From Neopusillimonas maritima (lineage in GTDB: Bacteria; Pseudomonadota; Gammaproteobacteria; Burkholderiales; Burkholderiaceae_B), in the NCBI RefSeq assembly GCF_040930455.2, contig NZ_CP170494.1: a DNA stretch of 64,000 nt; one strand, written 5' to 3'. The position numbers and the translations under genes were made by a program. This document shows positions 32,176-40,219 of the stretch, one piece after another; position 1 is the stretch's first letter, and each line of letters starts with the position of its first letter. The notes beneath the pieces were generated by a model that saw only the letters and a list, made by a program, of their open reading frames with translations, made no database searches and was not told the origin of the DNA.

Positions 32176-34284
32176 ATGAAGCAACACAACCATCATCAGC
32201 ACGATCATCAATCGCATGACGAGTACGCTCCCACTACCCGAAAAGCTGCTCATGACGACGCCCATGCCGGGCACGACAAGCATGCTGGCCACAGCGTGGC
32301 GATGTTCCGCGACAAGTTCTGGCTCACGCTGCTGCTGACCATCCCCACCGTGATCTGGAGTGGGATGATCCAGCATTGGTTCGACTACATTGCGCCACAG
32401 TTTCCGGGGTCGGCGTACATCCCGGCGGTGTTCGGCACGATCGTGTACTTCTACGGTGGCTGGCCGTTCCTCATCGGCGGGTACCACGAGCTGCGCAATC
32501 GTCTGCCGGGCATGATGACGCTGATCTCACTTGCGATCACCGTCGCCTTCCTTTTCAGCGCGTTGGTCACGCTTGGTATTGTCGAGGGGTTGGACCTGTG
32601 GTGGGAGCTCGCGACGTTGGTGGCGATCATGTTGCTTGGCCACTGGATCGAGATGCGCTCGATCACGCAGGCACAGGGCGCTCTCAAGGAGCTCGCGAAG
32701 TTATTGCCTGATATGGCGGTCCGGTTAGATGAGACCGGCACCGCGAAAGAAGTCCCTGTCGCGCAACTGAAGCGCGGCGACCTGCTGCTCATCAGGCCCG
32801 GCGCGGCCATTCCCGCCGACGGTGTTGTGAAGGAAGGGACCAGCGCTGTCAACGAAGCGATGATTACCGGTGAGTCCAAGCCGATGGACAAGATTGCGGG
32901 CGCCAAGGTGATCGCCGGCACCGTCAACGGACAAGGCTCGCTGCGTGTCGAGGTGACGAAAATCGGCGACGAGACCGCGCTCGCGGGTATCATGCGGCTC
33001 GTCGAACAGGCTCAGTCGTCGCGCTCGCGCGCTCAAGCGCTGGCGGACCGGGCTGCGTTCTACCTCACGATCATCGCCATCGTCTCCGCCGCCATCACTG
33101 CCATAGTCTGGCCATTCTTCGGTCAGCCATGGAGCTTCACAATGCAGCGCGTGGTGACCGTGCTCGTGATCGCCTGCCCTCATGCGCTGGGTCTGGCCAT
33201 CCCGCTGGTGACAGCGATCTCGACGACGATTGGCGCACGGAACGGACTGCTCGTGCGCGATCGGCGCGGCCTCGAAGAGGCTCGTCTTCTGAACACGATC
33301 GTATTCGACAAGACAGGAACGCTCACGCTCGGTTCGCATCGCGTCGTGAAGATCACCGCCGCCGACGGATTCGCCGACGACGAGGTGCTTCGCGTGGCCG
33401 CTTCCGTCCAGCGCGATGCCGAACATCCGATCGCTCAGGCTCTAATGACCAGCGCAAAGGAACAGGGCATCGACGTTCCGATGTCACAAGACTTCGAGTC
33501 CATGCCCGGGCGCGGCGTGCGCGCAGTCGTGGAGGAACGCTCGCTTCACGTTGGCGGGCCGGGGCTCTTGAGAATGCTCGCCGTGGAACCGAAAGAGACG
33601 CTTCGCCGGGCCGCCGAATCAGCGGCAGCCGCTGGTCAGTCTGCGACCTACCTGGTTGAAGGCGACCGGGTGCTCGCCGTGTTCGCGATTGCTGACGCCA
33701 TCCGTCCCGAATCCTTCGATGCCGTGAAGCGTCTGCATGACAGCGGACTGGAGGTCGTCCTGCTGACGGGTGACTCCACGGCGGTCGCAAACGCCGTCGC
33801 GAAGGAACTCGCCATCGACACCGTCTTCGCCGAGGTATTGCCCGAAGACAAGGTGGCAAAGATTGAGGAACTGCAAGCCCAGGGCAAGCGCGTCGCGATG
33901 GTGGGTGACGGCGTCAATGACGCTCCGGCGCTGCTCACGGCCGACGTCGGCATCGCCATCGGCGCAGGTACGGACGTCGCGGTCGAGGCCGGCGACGTCG
34001 TGCTCGTGCGAAGCGACCCGCGCGACGTGCCGGCGATCATTGAATTGAGCAAGGCGACCTATCGCAAGATGATCCAGAACCTGTGGTGGGCCGCCGGCTA
34101 CAACATCGTCGCCATCCCTCTCGCCGCTGGCGTTCTCGCCCCATGGGGGATCTTGCTGCAACCTGCACTTGGAGCAGTGCTCATGTCCCTGAGCACCGTC
34201 GTAGTGGCGATCAATGCGCAGCTGTTGCGCCGGGCGGTAAGGCACGGTGCGGGTTCAACCAGTCGTGTACTACAGCCTACTTGA
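32176..34284 (+). CDS. copB: CopB-type (P1B-3-like) copper-translocating P-type ATPase
   Basis: 702 residues. The N-terminus is His-rich (QHNHHQHDHQSHD and HAGHDKHAGH) in place of a CxxC domain. Eight membrane helices are visible, with the ion-path motif C334-P335-H336, the P1B-3 form. The phosphorylation site DKTGTLT begins at D378; the actuator loop has TGES and the hinge GDGVNDAP. P1B-3 ATPases export Cu(II), and some export Cu(I) or silver, across the inner membrane, lowering cytoplasmic metal. AAGGCGG precedes the ATG. A Met/His-rich periplasmic protein follows 207 bases later. Symbol assigned by the CPH type; ion preference remains to be shown. Confidence 0.92.
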   Translation: MKQHNHHQHDHQSHDEYAPTTRKAAHDDAHAGHDKHAGHSVAMFRDKFWLTLLLTIPTVIWSGMIQHWFDYIAPQFPGSAYIPAVFGTIVYFYGGWPFLIGGYHELRNRLPGMMTLISLAITVAFLFSALVTLGIVEGLDLWWELATLVAIMLLGHWIEMRSITQAQGALKELAKLLPDMAVRLDETGTAKEVPVAQLKRGDLLLIRPGAAIPADGVVKEGTSAVNEAMITGESKPMDKIAGAKVIAGTVNGQGSLRVEVTKIGDETALAGIMRLVEQAQSSRSRAQALADRAAFYLTIIAIVSAAITAIVWPFFGQPWSFTMQRVVTVLVIACPHALGLAIPLVTAISTTIGARNGLLVRDRRGLEEARLLNTIVFDKTGTLTLGSHRVVKITAADGFADDEVLRVAASVQRDAEHPIAQALMTSAKEQGIDVPMSQDFESMPGRGVRAVVEERSLHVGGPGLLRMLAVEPKETLRRAAESAAAAGQSATYLVEGDRVLAVFAIADAIRPESFDAVKRLHDSGLEVVLLTGDSTAVANAVAKELAIDTVFAEVLPEDKVAKIEELQAQGKRVAMVGDGVNDAPALLTADVGIAIGAGTDVAVEAGDVVLVRSDPRDVPAIIELSKATYRKMIQNLWWAAGYNIVAIPLAAGVLAPWGILLQPALGAVLMSLSTVVVAINAQLLRRAVRHGAGSTSRVLQPT

Positions 34285-34491
34285 GCTCCTCACAGAAGGC
34301 AGATGTAACGCGGGTCCGGTTCGTAAAATCGAACCCGCAACTGAGCTTCAGTCTGGACAAGAGTGCCGAACTGCTACGGCTGGACGACATGACAACGATG
34401 TAATGACGGCGACATCTTGGTGACATACGGCAATCATTATAGTGAAGCCACGCAACCAACCTTTAACTGACTACAGGCAAGGATCATCGCC
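34285..34491. other. Intergenic region between CopB-like gene and Met/His-rich gene
   Basis: Within 207 bases I see no gene. An imperfect TGACAT/ATGACA dyad region around 34388-34430 could be a metal-regulator site, and TATAGT at about 34438 a weak -10. Neither is firm. Confidence 0.3.
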
Positions 34492-34974
34492 ATGAGTAAA
34501 TTTCGTTTAGTTGTTTCGTCTATCATTTTAAGTTCGGCCAGCGCGCTCGCGGCAGCCCAAACAGCAGATGAGCACAACGCCCACCACCCTAATATGAACG
34601 CGACGGGCGAAACATCAACGCTCGCGCAGACACCTGCGGATCTTGCTTCGTTAGAAAAGAAAATGGATGCGCACATGCAGACGATGCACGCCTTTCACGA
34701 AAAGCTTCAGAAAGCCAGTCCGGAAGAACGGCAAGCGATGATGTCCGAGCATCATGAGCTAATGCAGGAAGGCATGAAAATGATGGGAATGGCGTCTGCG
34801 GGAATGCAAGGTATGGGAATGATGGGCAATATGCATTCCCAAACCACTGAAGATCAATCGGATGCACCATCGGCCGCACACCATACGATGATGCTAAAGC
34901 GTATGGACATGATGCAGTCAATGATGCAAATGATGATGGACCGTATGCCTGCACCGCACAGCCCAAATCAATAA
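34492..34974 (+). CDS. Met/His-rich periplasmic protein, probable copper-binding
   Basis: 160 residues with an N-terminal signal peptide (MSKFRLVVSSIILSSASAL, cleavage near AAAQ). The mature part has many His and Met residues, with the motifs HHPNMN, MQTMHAFHE, MMGMASAGMQGMGMMGNMHS and MDMMQSMMQMMMDRM. Such Met/His repeats bind Cu(I) and Cu(II) loosely in the periplasm, as in CopK-like or PcoE-like proteins; I do not recognise a named family. CAAGGA lies upstream of the ATG. It follows the CopB-type exporter and probably buffers exported copper. Confidence 0.8.
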   Translation: MSKFRLVVSSIILSSASALAAAQTADEHNAHHPNMNATGETSTLAQTPADLASLEKKMDAHMQTMHAFHEKLQKASPEERQAMMSEHHELMQEGMKMMGMASAGMQGMGMMGNMHSQTTEDQSDAPSAAHHTMMLKRMDMMQSMMQMMMDRMPAPHSPNQ

Positions 34975-35161
34975 TGTGCCTACGAAGTGATATAACCTCA
35001 CAACCAAAGGGTAAACCGACATGACCACCGAACATACGCATCCGCAACATGAACCTGTCCGCCCGAAGGGCGTAGAAGGCACCGGTACAGCAGAACAACT
35101 TCCTTCCGGACTGAATCAAACCGGGTTTTGAGGAGGCTTCATTTCCTGAGAGAATGAAGCT

Positions 35162-35485
35162 ATGAAGAAACAAAATACCTTTTCGCCTGAAGTGCGCGAG
35201 CGTGCGGTGCGTCTTGTCCAAGAGCATCGCCAGGACTATCAATCGTTGTGGGCTGCTGTGCAGTCCATTGCCCCCAAGATTGGCTGCAATGCCTCAACGC
35301 TGCTCGAGTGGGTCAAGCGCTCAGAGGTTGATAGCGGTGTCCGTGCCGGCGTGACCACCGACGAACGTGAACGCATGAAGGCGCTGGAGCGAGAGAATCG
35401 CGAATTACGGCGAGCCAACGAGATTCTAAAAACGGCGAGCGCTTTTTTCGCACAGGCGGAGATCGACCGCCAAACAAAGAAATAA
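35162..35485 (+). CDS. IS3 OrfA
   Basis: 107 residues. A helix-turn-helix near residues 10-60 (EVRERAVRLVQEHRQDYQSL, then IGCNASTLLEWVKRSE) is followed by a leucine-zipper-like helix (ERMKALERENRELRRANEIL). It binds the element ends and dimerises with OrfAB. A heptamer T TTT TTC lies at 35443-35449 in the OrfA phase, the place where ribosomes can slip by -1 to make OrfAB. Confidence 0.93.
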   Translation: MKKQNTFSPEVRERAVRLVQEHRQDYQSLWAAVQSIAPKIGCNASTLLEWVKRSEVDSGVRAGVTTDERERMKALERENRELRRANEILKTASAFFAQAEIDRQTKK

Positions 35486-35634
35486 ACGCCTACATTGATG
35501 CGCATCGCGATTTATACGGGGTCGATCCGATCTGTAAGGTACTGCAGGTTGCTCCGTCAGCGTACAGGCGCCATGCCGCTCGGTGCCGTCAACCTTGGTT
35601 ACGCAGCCAACGCGCAAAGAAAGATGAGCAACAG

Positions 35635-36396
35635 ATGATGGATATTCGCCGCATCTGGGAGCAGAACTTTCGCGTGTATGGTGCCCGCAAGGTTTGGAGG
35701 CAAATGAACCGTGAAGGGATCTCAGTGGCTCGCTGTACGGTTGAGCGCTTGATGCGCCGGCTGGGCATTGAAGGCGTTCGTCGTGGTAAACGGGTACGTA
35801 CCACCGTGCCTGACAACGCAGCGGCACATCCAATGGACCTGGTCAAACGTCAGTTCGAAGTTGATCGTCCAAACCGCCTGTGGGTTGCAGATTTCACTTA
35901 TGTATCCACATGGCAGGGTTGGCTCTACGTGGCCTTTGTCATTGATGCTTATTCCAAAAGGATTGTGGGCTGGAGAGCCAGCAGCAGTATGACAACGGAC
36001 TTTGTTTTAGATGCGTTAGAACAAGCAGTGTATGACCGACGTCCCAGCGAATCGGATGGCTTGATCCACCATTCAGATCGCGGAGTTCAATATGTATCAA
36101 TTCGGTATACAGAGCGTCTGGGTCAAGCTGGCATCAATCCTTCGGTGGGCAATACGGGAAGTGCCTATGATAATGCGTTAGCAGAAACGATTAATGGACT
36201 GTACAAAACTGAATTAATTCATCGCCGGGCACCCTGGAAATCCAAAGCAGCCGTGGAGCTAGCTACTTTGGAGTGGGTATCTTGGTTCAACCACCAACGG
36301 TTGCTCGGATCGATTGGCGATGTGCCACCGGCCGAAGCCGAAGAGCGTTATTATCGACAGTTCGCGGCTCCCGCTGCGGAACCTGTTTTACTTTAA
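35635..36396 (+). CDS. IS3 OrfB, DDE integrase domain (frame open upstream from ~35443)
   Basis: The frame is open well upstream of the ATG at 35635, so the functional OrfAB is made by a -1 shift near 35443-35449, and the ATG is not the main start. The rve core shows the first Asp in VADFTYVS, the second in HHSDRGVQY and the glutamate in NALAETINGLYK. The C-terminal YNHQR-type segment is WFNHQRLLGSIGDVPPAE. All catalytic residues are present. This is the transposase of the element interrupting the DUF3141 gene. Confidence 0.92.
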   Translation: MMDIRRIWEQNFRVYGARKVWRQMNREGISVARCTVERLMRRLGIEGVRRGKRVRTTVPDNAAAHPMDLVKRQFEVDRPNRLWVADFTYVSTWQGWLYVAFVIDAYSKRIVGWRASSSMTTDFVLDALEQAVYDRRPSESDGLIHHSDRGVQYVSIRYTERLGQAGINPSVGNTGSAYDNALAETINGLYKTELIHRRAPWKSKAAVELATLEWVSWFNHQRLLGSIGDVPPAEAEERYYRQFAAPAAEPVLL

Positions 36397-37689
36397 CCAA
36401 ACAGCCTCCGCGATTCCCGGTTTGATTCAGGACTTTTTTCAGGAGTCGGCCTGCCGCCGGGTCACACGATGACGGAGTATGCCATCGATACCTGGCAGCG
36501 GAGTGTTCTCTATGCGGATGTGATGCGTCAACGTGGGAACCAGTATCAGGCGCACCTTACCGAGGACGTGCCAAACGTTTTGGACTTCCTCTCAGAAGTG
36601 ATCGTGTCCGGTCAGGATTTACCTCGCCCAGTGAACTACTGGCTGGTGCGGATCGTGCCGCCTGCAGATAAGCCTGCCGACCCTATGAAGCGGCCGTTTG
36701 TAGTGATAGACCCCCGCGCTGGACACGGTCCCGGCATTGGCGGTTTCAAAGTCGACAGCGAAATCGGTGTTGTGATCGATGCCGGGCATCCCTGTTATTT
36801 CATCGGATTTTTGCCTGACCCAGTGCCTGGGCAGACGATCGAAGACGTGATGCATGCCCAAGCCGCCTTTATGGAAAAGGTGCTTGAGCTGCATCCCTGT
36901 CGAGAAGGCAAGCCTGCCGTCATCGGAAATTGCCAGGCGGGATGGCAGATCTTGATGACGGCAGCGATCCGCCCGGAATTGTTCGGTCCAATTATTGTCG
37001 CTGGCGCCCCACTGTCGTATTGGGCAGGATGGCGCGAGCGTGATCCCATGCGTTATTCCGGAGGACTATTGGGCGGAAGCTGGCTGACGGCCATGACGAG
37101 TGACATGGGTGCTGGACGCTTCGACGGTGCCTGGCTGGTGCAAAACTTTGAAAACCTCAATCCTGCCAACACTCTCTGGAGTAAGCAATACCACTTGTAT
37201 TCGAACATCGACACCGAGGCGCCCCGCTATTTGGGGTTTGAAAAGTATTGGGGCGGATATGTTTACCTCAATGATGTGGAAATGCAGTACATCGTCGACA
37301 ACTTGTTTATCGGTAATCGTCTTGCCACGGCCGAGCTGATGACTTCCGACGGTGTGCGCATAGACCTGCGCAACATACGTTCGCCCATTGTGGTCTTTTG
37401 CTCGTATGGCGATAACATTACGCCACCACCACAGGCGTTGGGGTGGATTACCGATCTTTATGAAAATGACGAAGACGTGCTGTCGCACGACCAAACCATC
37501 ATTTATGCGACCCACGACAGCGTGGGCCATTTAGGAATTTTTGTTTCTGGGGCGGTCAGTCGCAAAGAGCATCATAAGTTCGCGACGAATATAGACCTGA
37601 TCGATGTACTGCCCGCGGGCACATACCGCGCAACGATCGCAGATGTCGCCCCACATGAGGGCGCTGACCCAATACGAAACCACGAACTT

Positions 37690-38244
37690 TCAATCGAGCC
37701 GACGCGTCTTGCTGACCTGCGTGGCTGGTGCCCCACGTTCGACGATGGCATCGGCACGCCCACGCACATCTTCTTCGGTAATTTCGTGCAAAAGCCGGTT
37801 GTCAAAAAAAGGCTTGAGGTCGCGCATATACACGGATCGGCGCATATCGCGGGTAGACTCGGCCATCTCGTGGCCACGTAGGTACTCTTGCGCCCAGACA
37901 CCGAATCTTTTTTCAGCCCGTAACTTGCCCTTGCTACGGGCTTTATCCTGCGCGGGTGACTGCCCTGCTGCGATCTTTTTCTTAGCTTCTTGGAGCATAT
38001 TGCGGGCTTCGGCAAGCGTAATGCCATCAGGCCCATACCGCCCGAAAGTCAGTGTTTCGCTGCGGCTGTTTAATCGGTAGTTATAGCGAAATGAAATCGT
38101 GCCCGTTACGCTGACAGCAACGTACAAACCCTCACGGTCGGCAAGCTTATACTGTTTATCACGCGGCTTGATGTTGCGAAGCATGGTATCGGTTAACACG
38201 GCATTCCTTTGTGAAATCAATAGCTTGCTGGTTTTAAAAACCAT
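37690..38244 (-). pseudogene. Tyrosine integrase, 5' part only
   Basis: About 184 codons. The residues TDTMLRNIKPRDKQYKLADR and YVAVSVTGTISFRYNYRLN are the DUF4102 arm-binding domain of island integrases. STRDMRRSVYMRDLKPFFDN is the core-binding domain. The catalytic domain with the R...H-x-x-R...Y residues is absent, as the frame ends at 37690 against the DUF3141 remnant. The start may be a GTG near 38199 or the ATG at 38244. It lies beside the guaA attachment copy, as expected for an integrase using guaA. It should be inactive, so the island is now fixed or mobile only with a helper. Confidence 0.82.
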
Positions 38245-38247
38245 CTT

Positions 38248-38415
38248 GGATGGTATTGCATAACGACTTCAATACCATCTTTTCAGTTAGCTATTTATTT
38301 TAAAATATCTTATTTATATCAATAAGATATGCTGTTCCAATACCATCCAGCCACAAATTATCAACGGATGGTATCGGGCTCGGCGACACCATAACACAGA
38401 GCCCATACCATCATT
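38248..38415. repeat. Integrase-arm-like repeats at the guaA end of the island
   Basis: AATACCATCC or its complement is found at 38248-38257 and 38339-38348, near-matches at 38271-38280 and 38366-38375, and weaker copies near 38404-38430. The same motif is at 20202-20223 at the other end. Clustering close to the integrase and the two attachment copies fits arm-type binding sites. Confidence 0.75.
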
Positions 38416-38472
38416 AATACCATTCTTAATACGTGCTTGGCGCTGCTTAATACTGCCCGACAACGCCAGACG

Positions 38473-38508
38473 AAAAAACGGAGAACCGCATAAATGCAGG
38501 CTCTCCGT
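38473..38508 (-). terminator. Present guaA terminator, supplied by the island
   Basis: ACGGAGA (38478-38484) pairs with TCTCCGT (38502-38508), with an A run at 38473-38478 that is a T run for minus-strand transcription. It lies 43 bases past the guaA stop, on island-side DNA, and replaces the separated native terminator at 20067-20093. Confidence 0.75.
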
Positions 38509-38550
38509 CGTTTTAATGCTTGTTACTGCCTTACCTTGCCAGGCAGCAAA

Positions 38551-40137
38551 TCACTCCCACTCAATCGTAGCAGGCGGCTTACTCGACACATCATAAGTCA
38601 CCCGGTTAATCCCGCGTACCTCATTAATAATGCGGCTGGATACCTTCTTTAGCAACGAATAAGGCAATTCCGCCCAGTCAGCCGTCATGAAGTCCGATGT
38701 TTGCACCGCGCGCAGCGCCACCACGTAGTCATACGTGCGGCCATCGCCCATAACCCCCACCGATTTAACCGGCAGGAAAACGGCAAAGGCTTGCGAGGTT
38801 AAGTCGTACCAGTTCTTGCCGCTGTTAGTGTCTTCGGCCTTGCGCAGTTCTTCAATGAAGATCGCATCGGCGCGGCGTAGCAAATCGGCATACTCCTTGC
38901 GCACTTCGCCCAGAATGCGAACACCCAGGCCGGGGCCGGGGAATGGGTGGCGGTATACCATGGCCGGGGGCAAACCCAGTGCCACACCCAGTTTGCGCAC
39001 TTCATCTTTAAAGAGTTCGCGCAAGGGTTCCAGCAATTTCAGGTTCAGGGTTTCCGGCAACCCGCCCACATTGTGGTGCGACTTAATGGCCACCGCTTTA
39101 CCGGTTTTGGCGCCCGCCGATTCAATGACGTCGGGGTAGATGGTGCCCTGGGCCAGCCAGCGGGCATTCTTCAGGCGCGAGGCTTCCGCCTGGAACACTT
39201 CCACGAACTCGCCACCAATAATCTTGCGCTTGGCTTCCGGGTCGGACACCCCCTTCAGCTTACCCATGAACTGGTCGGTGGCATCCACGTGAATAATCTT
39301 CATGCCAAAATGATCGCCGAAGGTTTGCATGACCTGCTCGCCTTCGTTCAAACGCAGCAAACCGTGGTCAACGAATACGCAGGTTAGCTGGTCGCCAATG
39401 GCTTTGTGAATCAGTGCCGCCGCAACCGAGGAATCCACCCCGCCCGACAAGCCCAGAATAACTTCGTCTTCGCCTACTTGTTCACGAATTGCCTTGACCG
39501 CTTCTTCAACGTAGTCGGGCATGTTCCAGTCGCCTTCACAGGCACAGATTTCCCGCACGAAACGCGACAGTATGGCCGTACCTTGCAAAGTGTGCGTGAC
39601 TTCAGGGTGGAACTGAACACCGTAGAACCCTTTTTCCTCATTGGCCATCCCGGCGATGGGGCAGGAATCGGTTGACGCCATGAGTTTAAAGCCGGGTGGC
39701 AATTCCGTAACCTTGTCACCGTGGCTCATCCATACGTGCAACATGCCATGGCCTTCGGGCGTGGAGAAATCCTGAATCCCTTCCAGCAGGCGCGTATGGC
39801 CGCGCGCGCGTACTTCCGCATAGCCGAATTCGCGATGATCCGACCATGCCACCTTGCCGCCCATTTGCATGGCCATGGCTTGCATGCCATAGCAAATGCC
39901 CAGCACCGGGACACCGGCTTCAAACACGGCCGGCGGCACTTTCAGCGATTCTTCATGGTAGGCCGACGCATGGCTGCCCGACAAAATAATGCCTTTCAGG
40001 TTCGAATACGACTGAATGAAATCGTTATCGACATCGCCGGGATGAATTTCACAATAAACGCCGGCTTCACGCACCCTGCGCGCGATCAACTGGGTTACCT
40101 GGGAGCCATAATCAAGAATAAGAATACGCTGGTGCAT
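38551..40137 (-). CDS. guaA: GMP synthase (glutamine-hydrolysing)
   Basis: 528 residues, normal length. The class I amidotransferase domain has the nucleophile C82 in LGICYGMQAM. The ATP pyrophosphatase domain has the P-loop LGLSGGVDSSVAAALIHKA, and the C-terminal dimer domain ends VSSKPPATIEWE. It converts XMP, ATP and glutamine to GMP. The final 13 bases of coding sequence (38553-38565) are the island attachment site; insertion has kept the amino-acid sequence but changed the stop from TAG to TGA. It lies downstream of guaB in the same orientation. Confidence 0.98.
   Translation of the reverse strand: MHQRILILDYGSQVTQLIARRVREAGVYCEIHPGDVDNDFIQSYSNLKGIILSGSHASAYHEESLKVPPAVFEAGVPVLGICYGMQAMAMQMGGKVAWSDHREFGYAEVRARGHTRLLEGIQDFSTPEGHGMLHVWMSHGDKVTELPPGFKLMASTDSCPIAGMANEEKGFYGVQFHPEVTHTLQGTAILSRFVREICACEGDWNMPDYVEEAVKAIREQVGEDEVILGLSGGVDSSVAAALIHKAIGDQLTCVFVDHGLLRLNEGEQVMQTFGDHFGMKIIHVDATDQFMGKLKGVSDPEAKRKIIGGEFVEVFQAEASRLKNARWLAQGTIYPDVIESAGAKTGKAVAIKSHHNVGGLPETLNLKLLEPLRELFKDEVRKLGVALGLPPAMVYRHPFPGPGLGVRILGEVRKEYADLLRRADAIFIEELRKAEDTNSGKNWYDLTSQAFAVFLPVKSVGVMGDGRTYDYVVALRAVQTSDFMTADWAELPYSLLKKVSSRIINEVRGINRVTYDVSSKPPATIEWE
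38553..38565. repeat. Island attachment site, guaA-proximal copy
   Basis: Identical to 20131-20143 and part of the guaA coding end. Flanking bases differ between the two copies on both sides, so the shared core is exactly 13 bases. Confidence 0.85.
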
Positions 40138-40219
40138 AATTGGGCAAGATGGTTAGAAGTAAAACGGTGTCATGCGACACCGTGAAATAAAAGTTCAGGT
40201 AACCCGTACAACGCGAATG

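Larger units (their letters stand above)
35112..36429 (+). mobile_element. IS3-family insertion sequence, 1318 bp
   Basis: Inverted repeats TGAATCAAACCGGG (left, 35112) and the complement of CCCGGTTTGATTCA (right, ending 36429) bound the element. GGAC is duplicated at 35108-35111 and 36430-36433. It encodes OrfA and OrfB in the -1 frame, and is inserted in the DUF3141 gene. A diverged copy of its right end is found alone at 16066-16097. Both ends and both frames look intact, so the element could be active. Confidence 0.93.
35021..37690 (+). pseudogene. DUF3141-family protein, split by an IS3 element and cut at its 3' end
   Basis: The gene begins at the ATG at 35021 (MTTEHTHPQHEPVRPK). The IS3 element enters after SerGly at 35111 and leaves at 36430. 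Joining the flanks across a single copy of the GGAC duplication keeps the frame: LPSGLFSGVGLPPGHTMTEY. The continuation (AIDTWQRSVLYADVMRQRGN, VVIDPRAGHGPGIGG, PAVIGNCQAGWQ) is DUF3141, an alpha-beta-hydrolase-like family found near PHB and acetate genes. Similarity ends near 37620-37690, where the frame runs into sequence antisense to the integrase remnant, so the C-terminal ~250 residues are missing. A later ATG at 36469 can start the residual frame but lacks the true N-terminus. Confidence 0.85.
20131..38565. mobile_element. Integrated genomic island at the 3' end of guaA (18.4 kb)
   Basis: The same 13 bases, ACTCCCACTCAAT, are found at 20131-20143 and at 38553-38565, where they encode the last residues of GuaA (IEWE). 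A tyrosine integrase remnant lies next to the guaA end, and copies of AATACCATCC occur inside both ends. The 3' end of guaA is a known integration site for islands. The cargo includes a toxin pair, copper genes, a GC-rich metabolic operon and an IS3 element. The integrase lacks its catalytic part, so the island should no longer excise by itself. Base composition of the cargo is clearly richer in G and C than the flanks. Confidence 0.85.

Noticed and set aside
35635..36396. OrfB ATG at 35635 as an independent gene start
   Set aside because: The frame is open much further upstream and the slippery heptamer explains expression as OrfAB.
37604..38080. Plus-strand open frame across the integrase remnant
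   Set aside because: It is antisense to clear integrase sequence and has no ribosome site.
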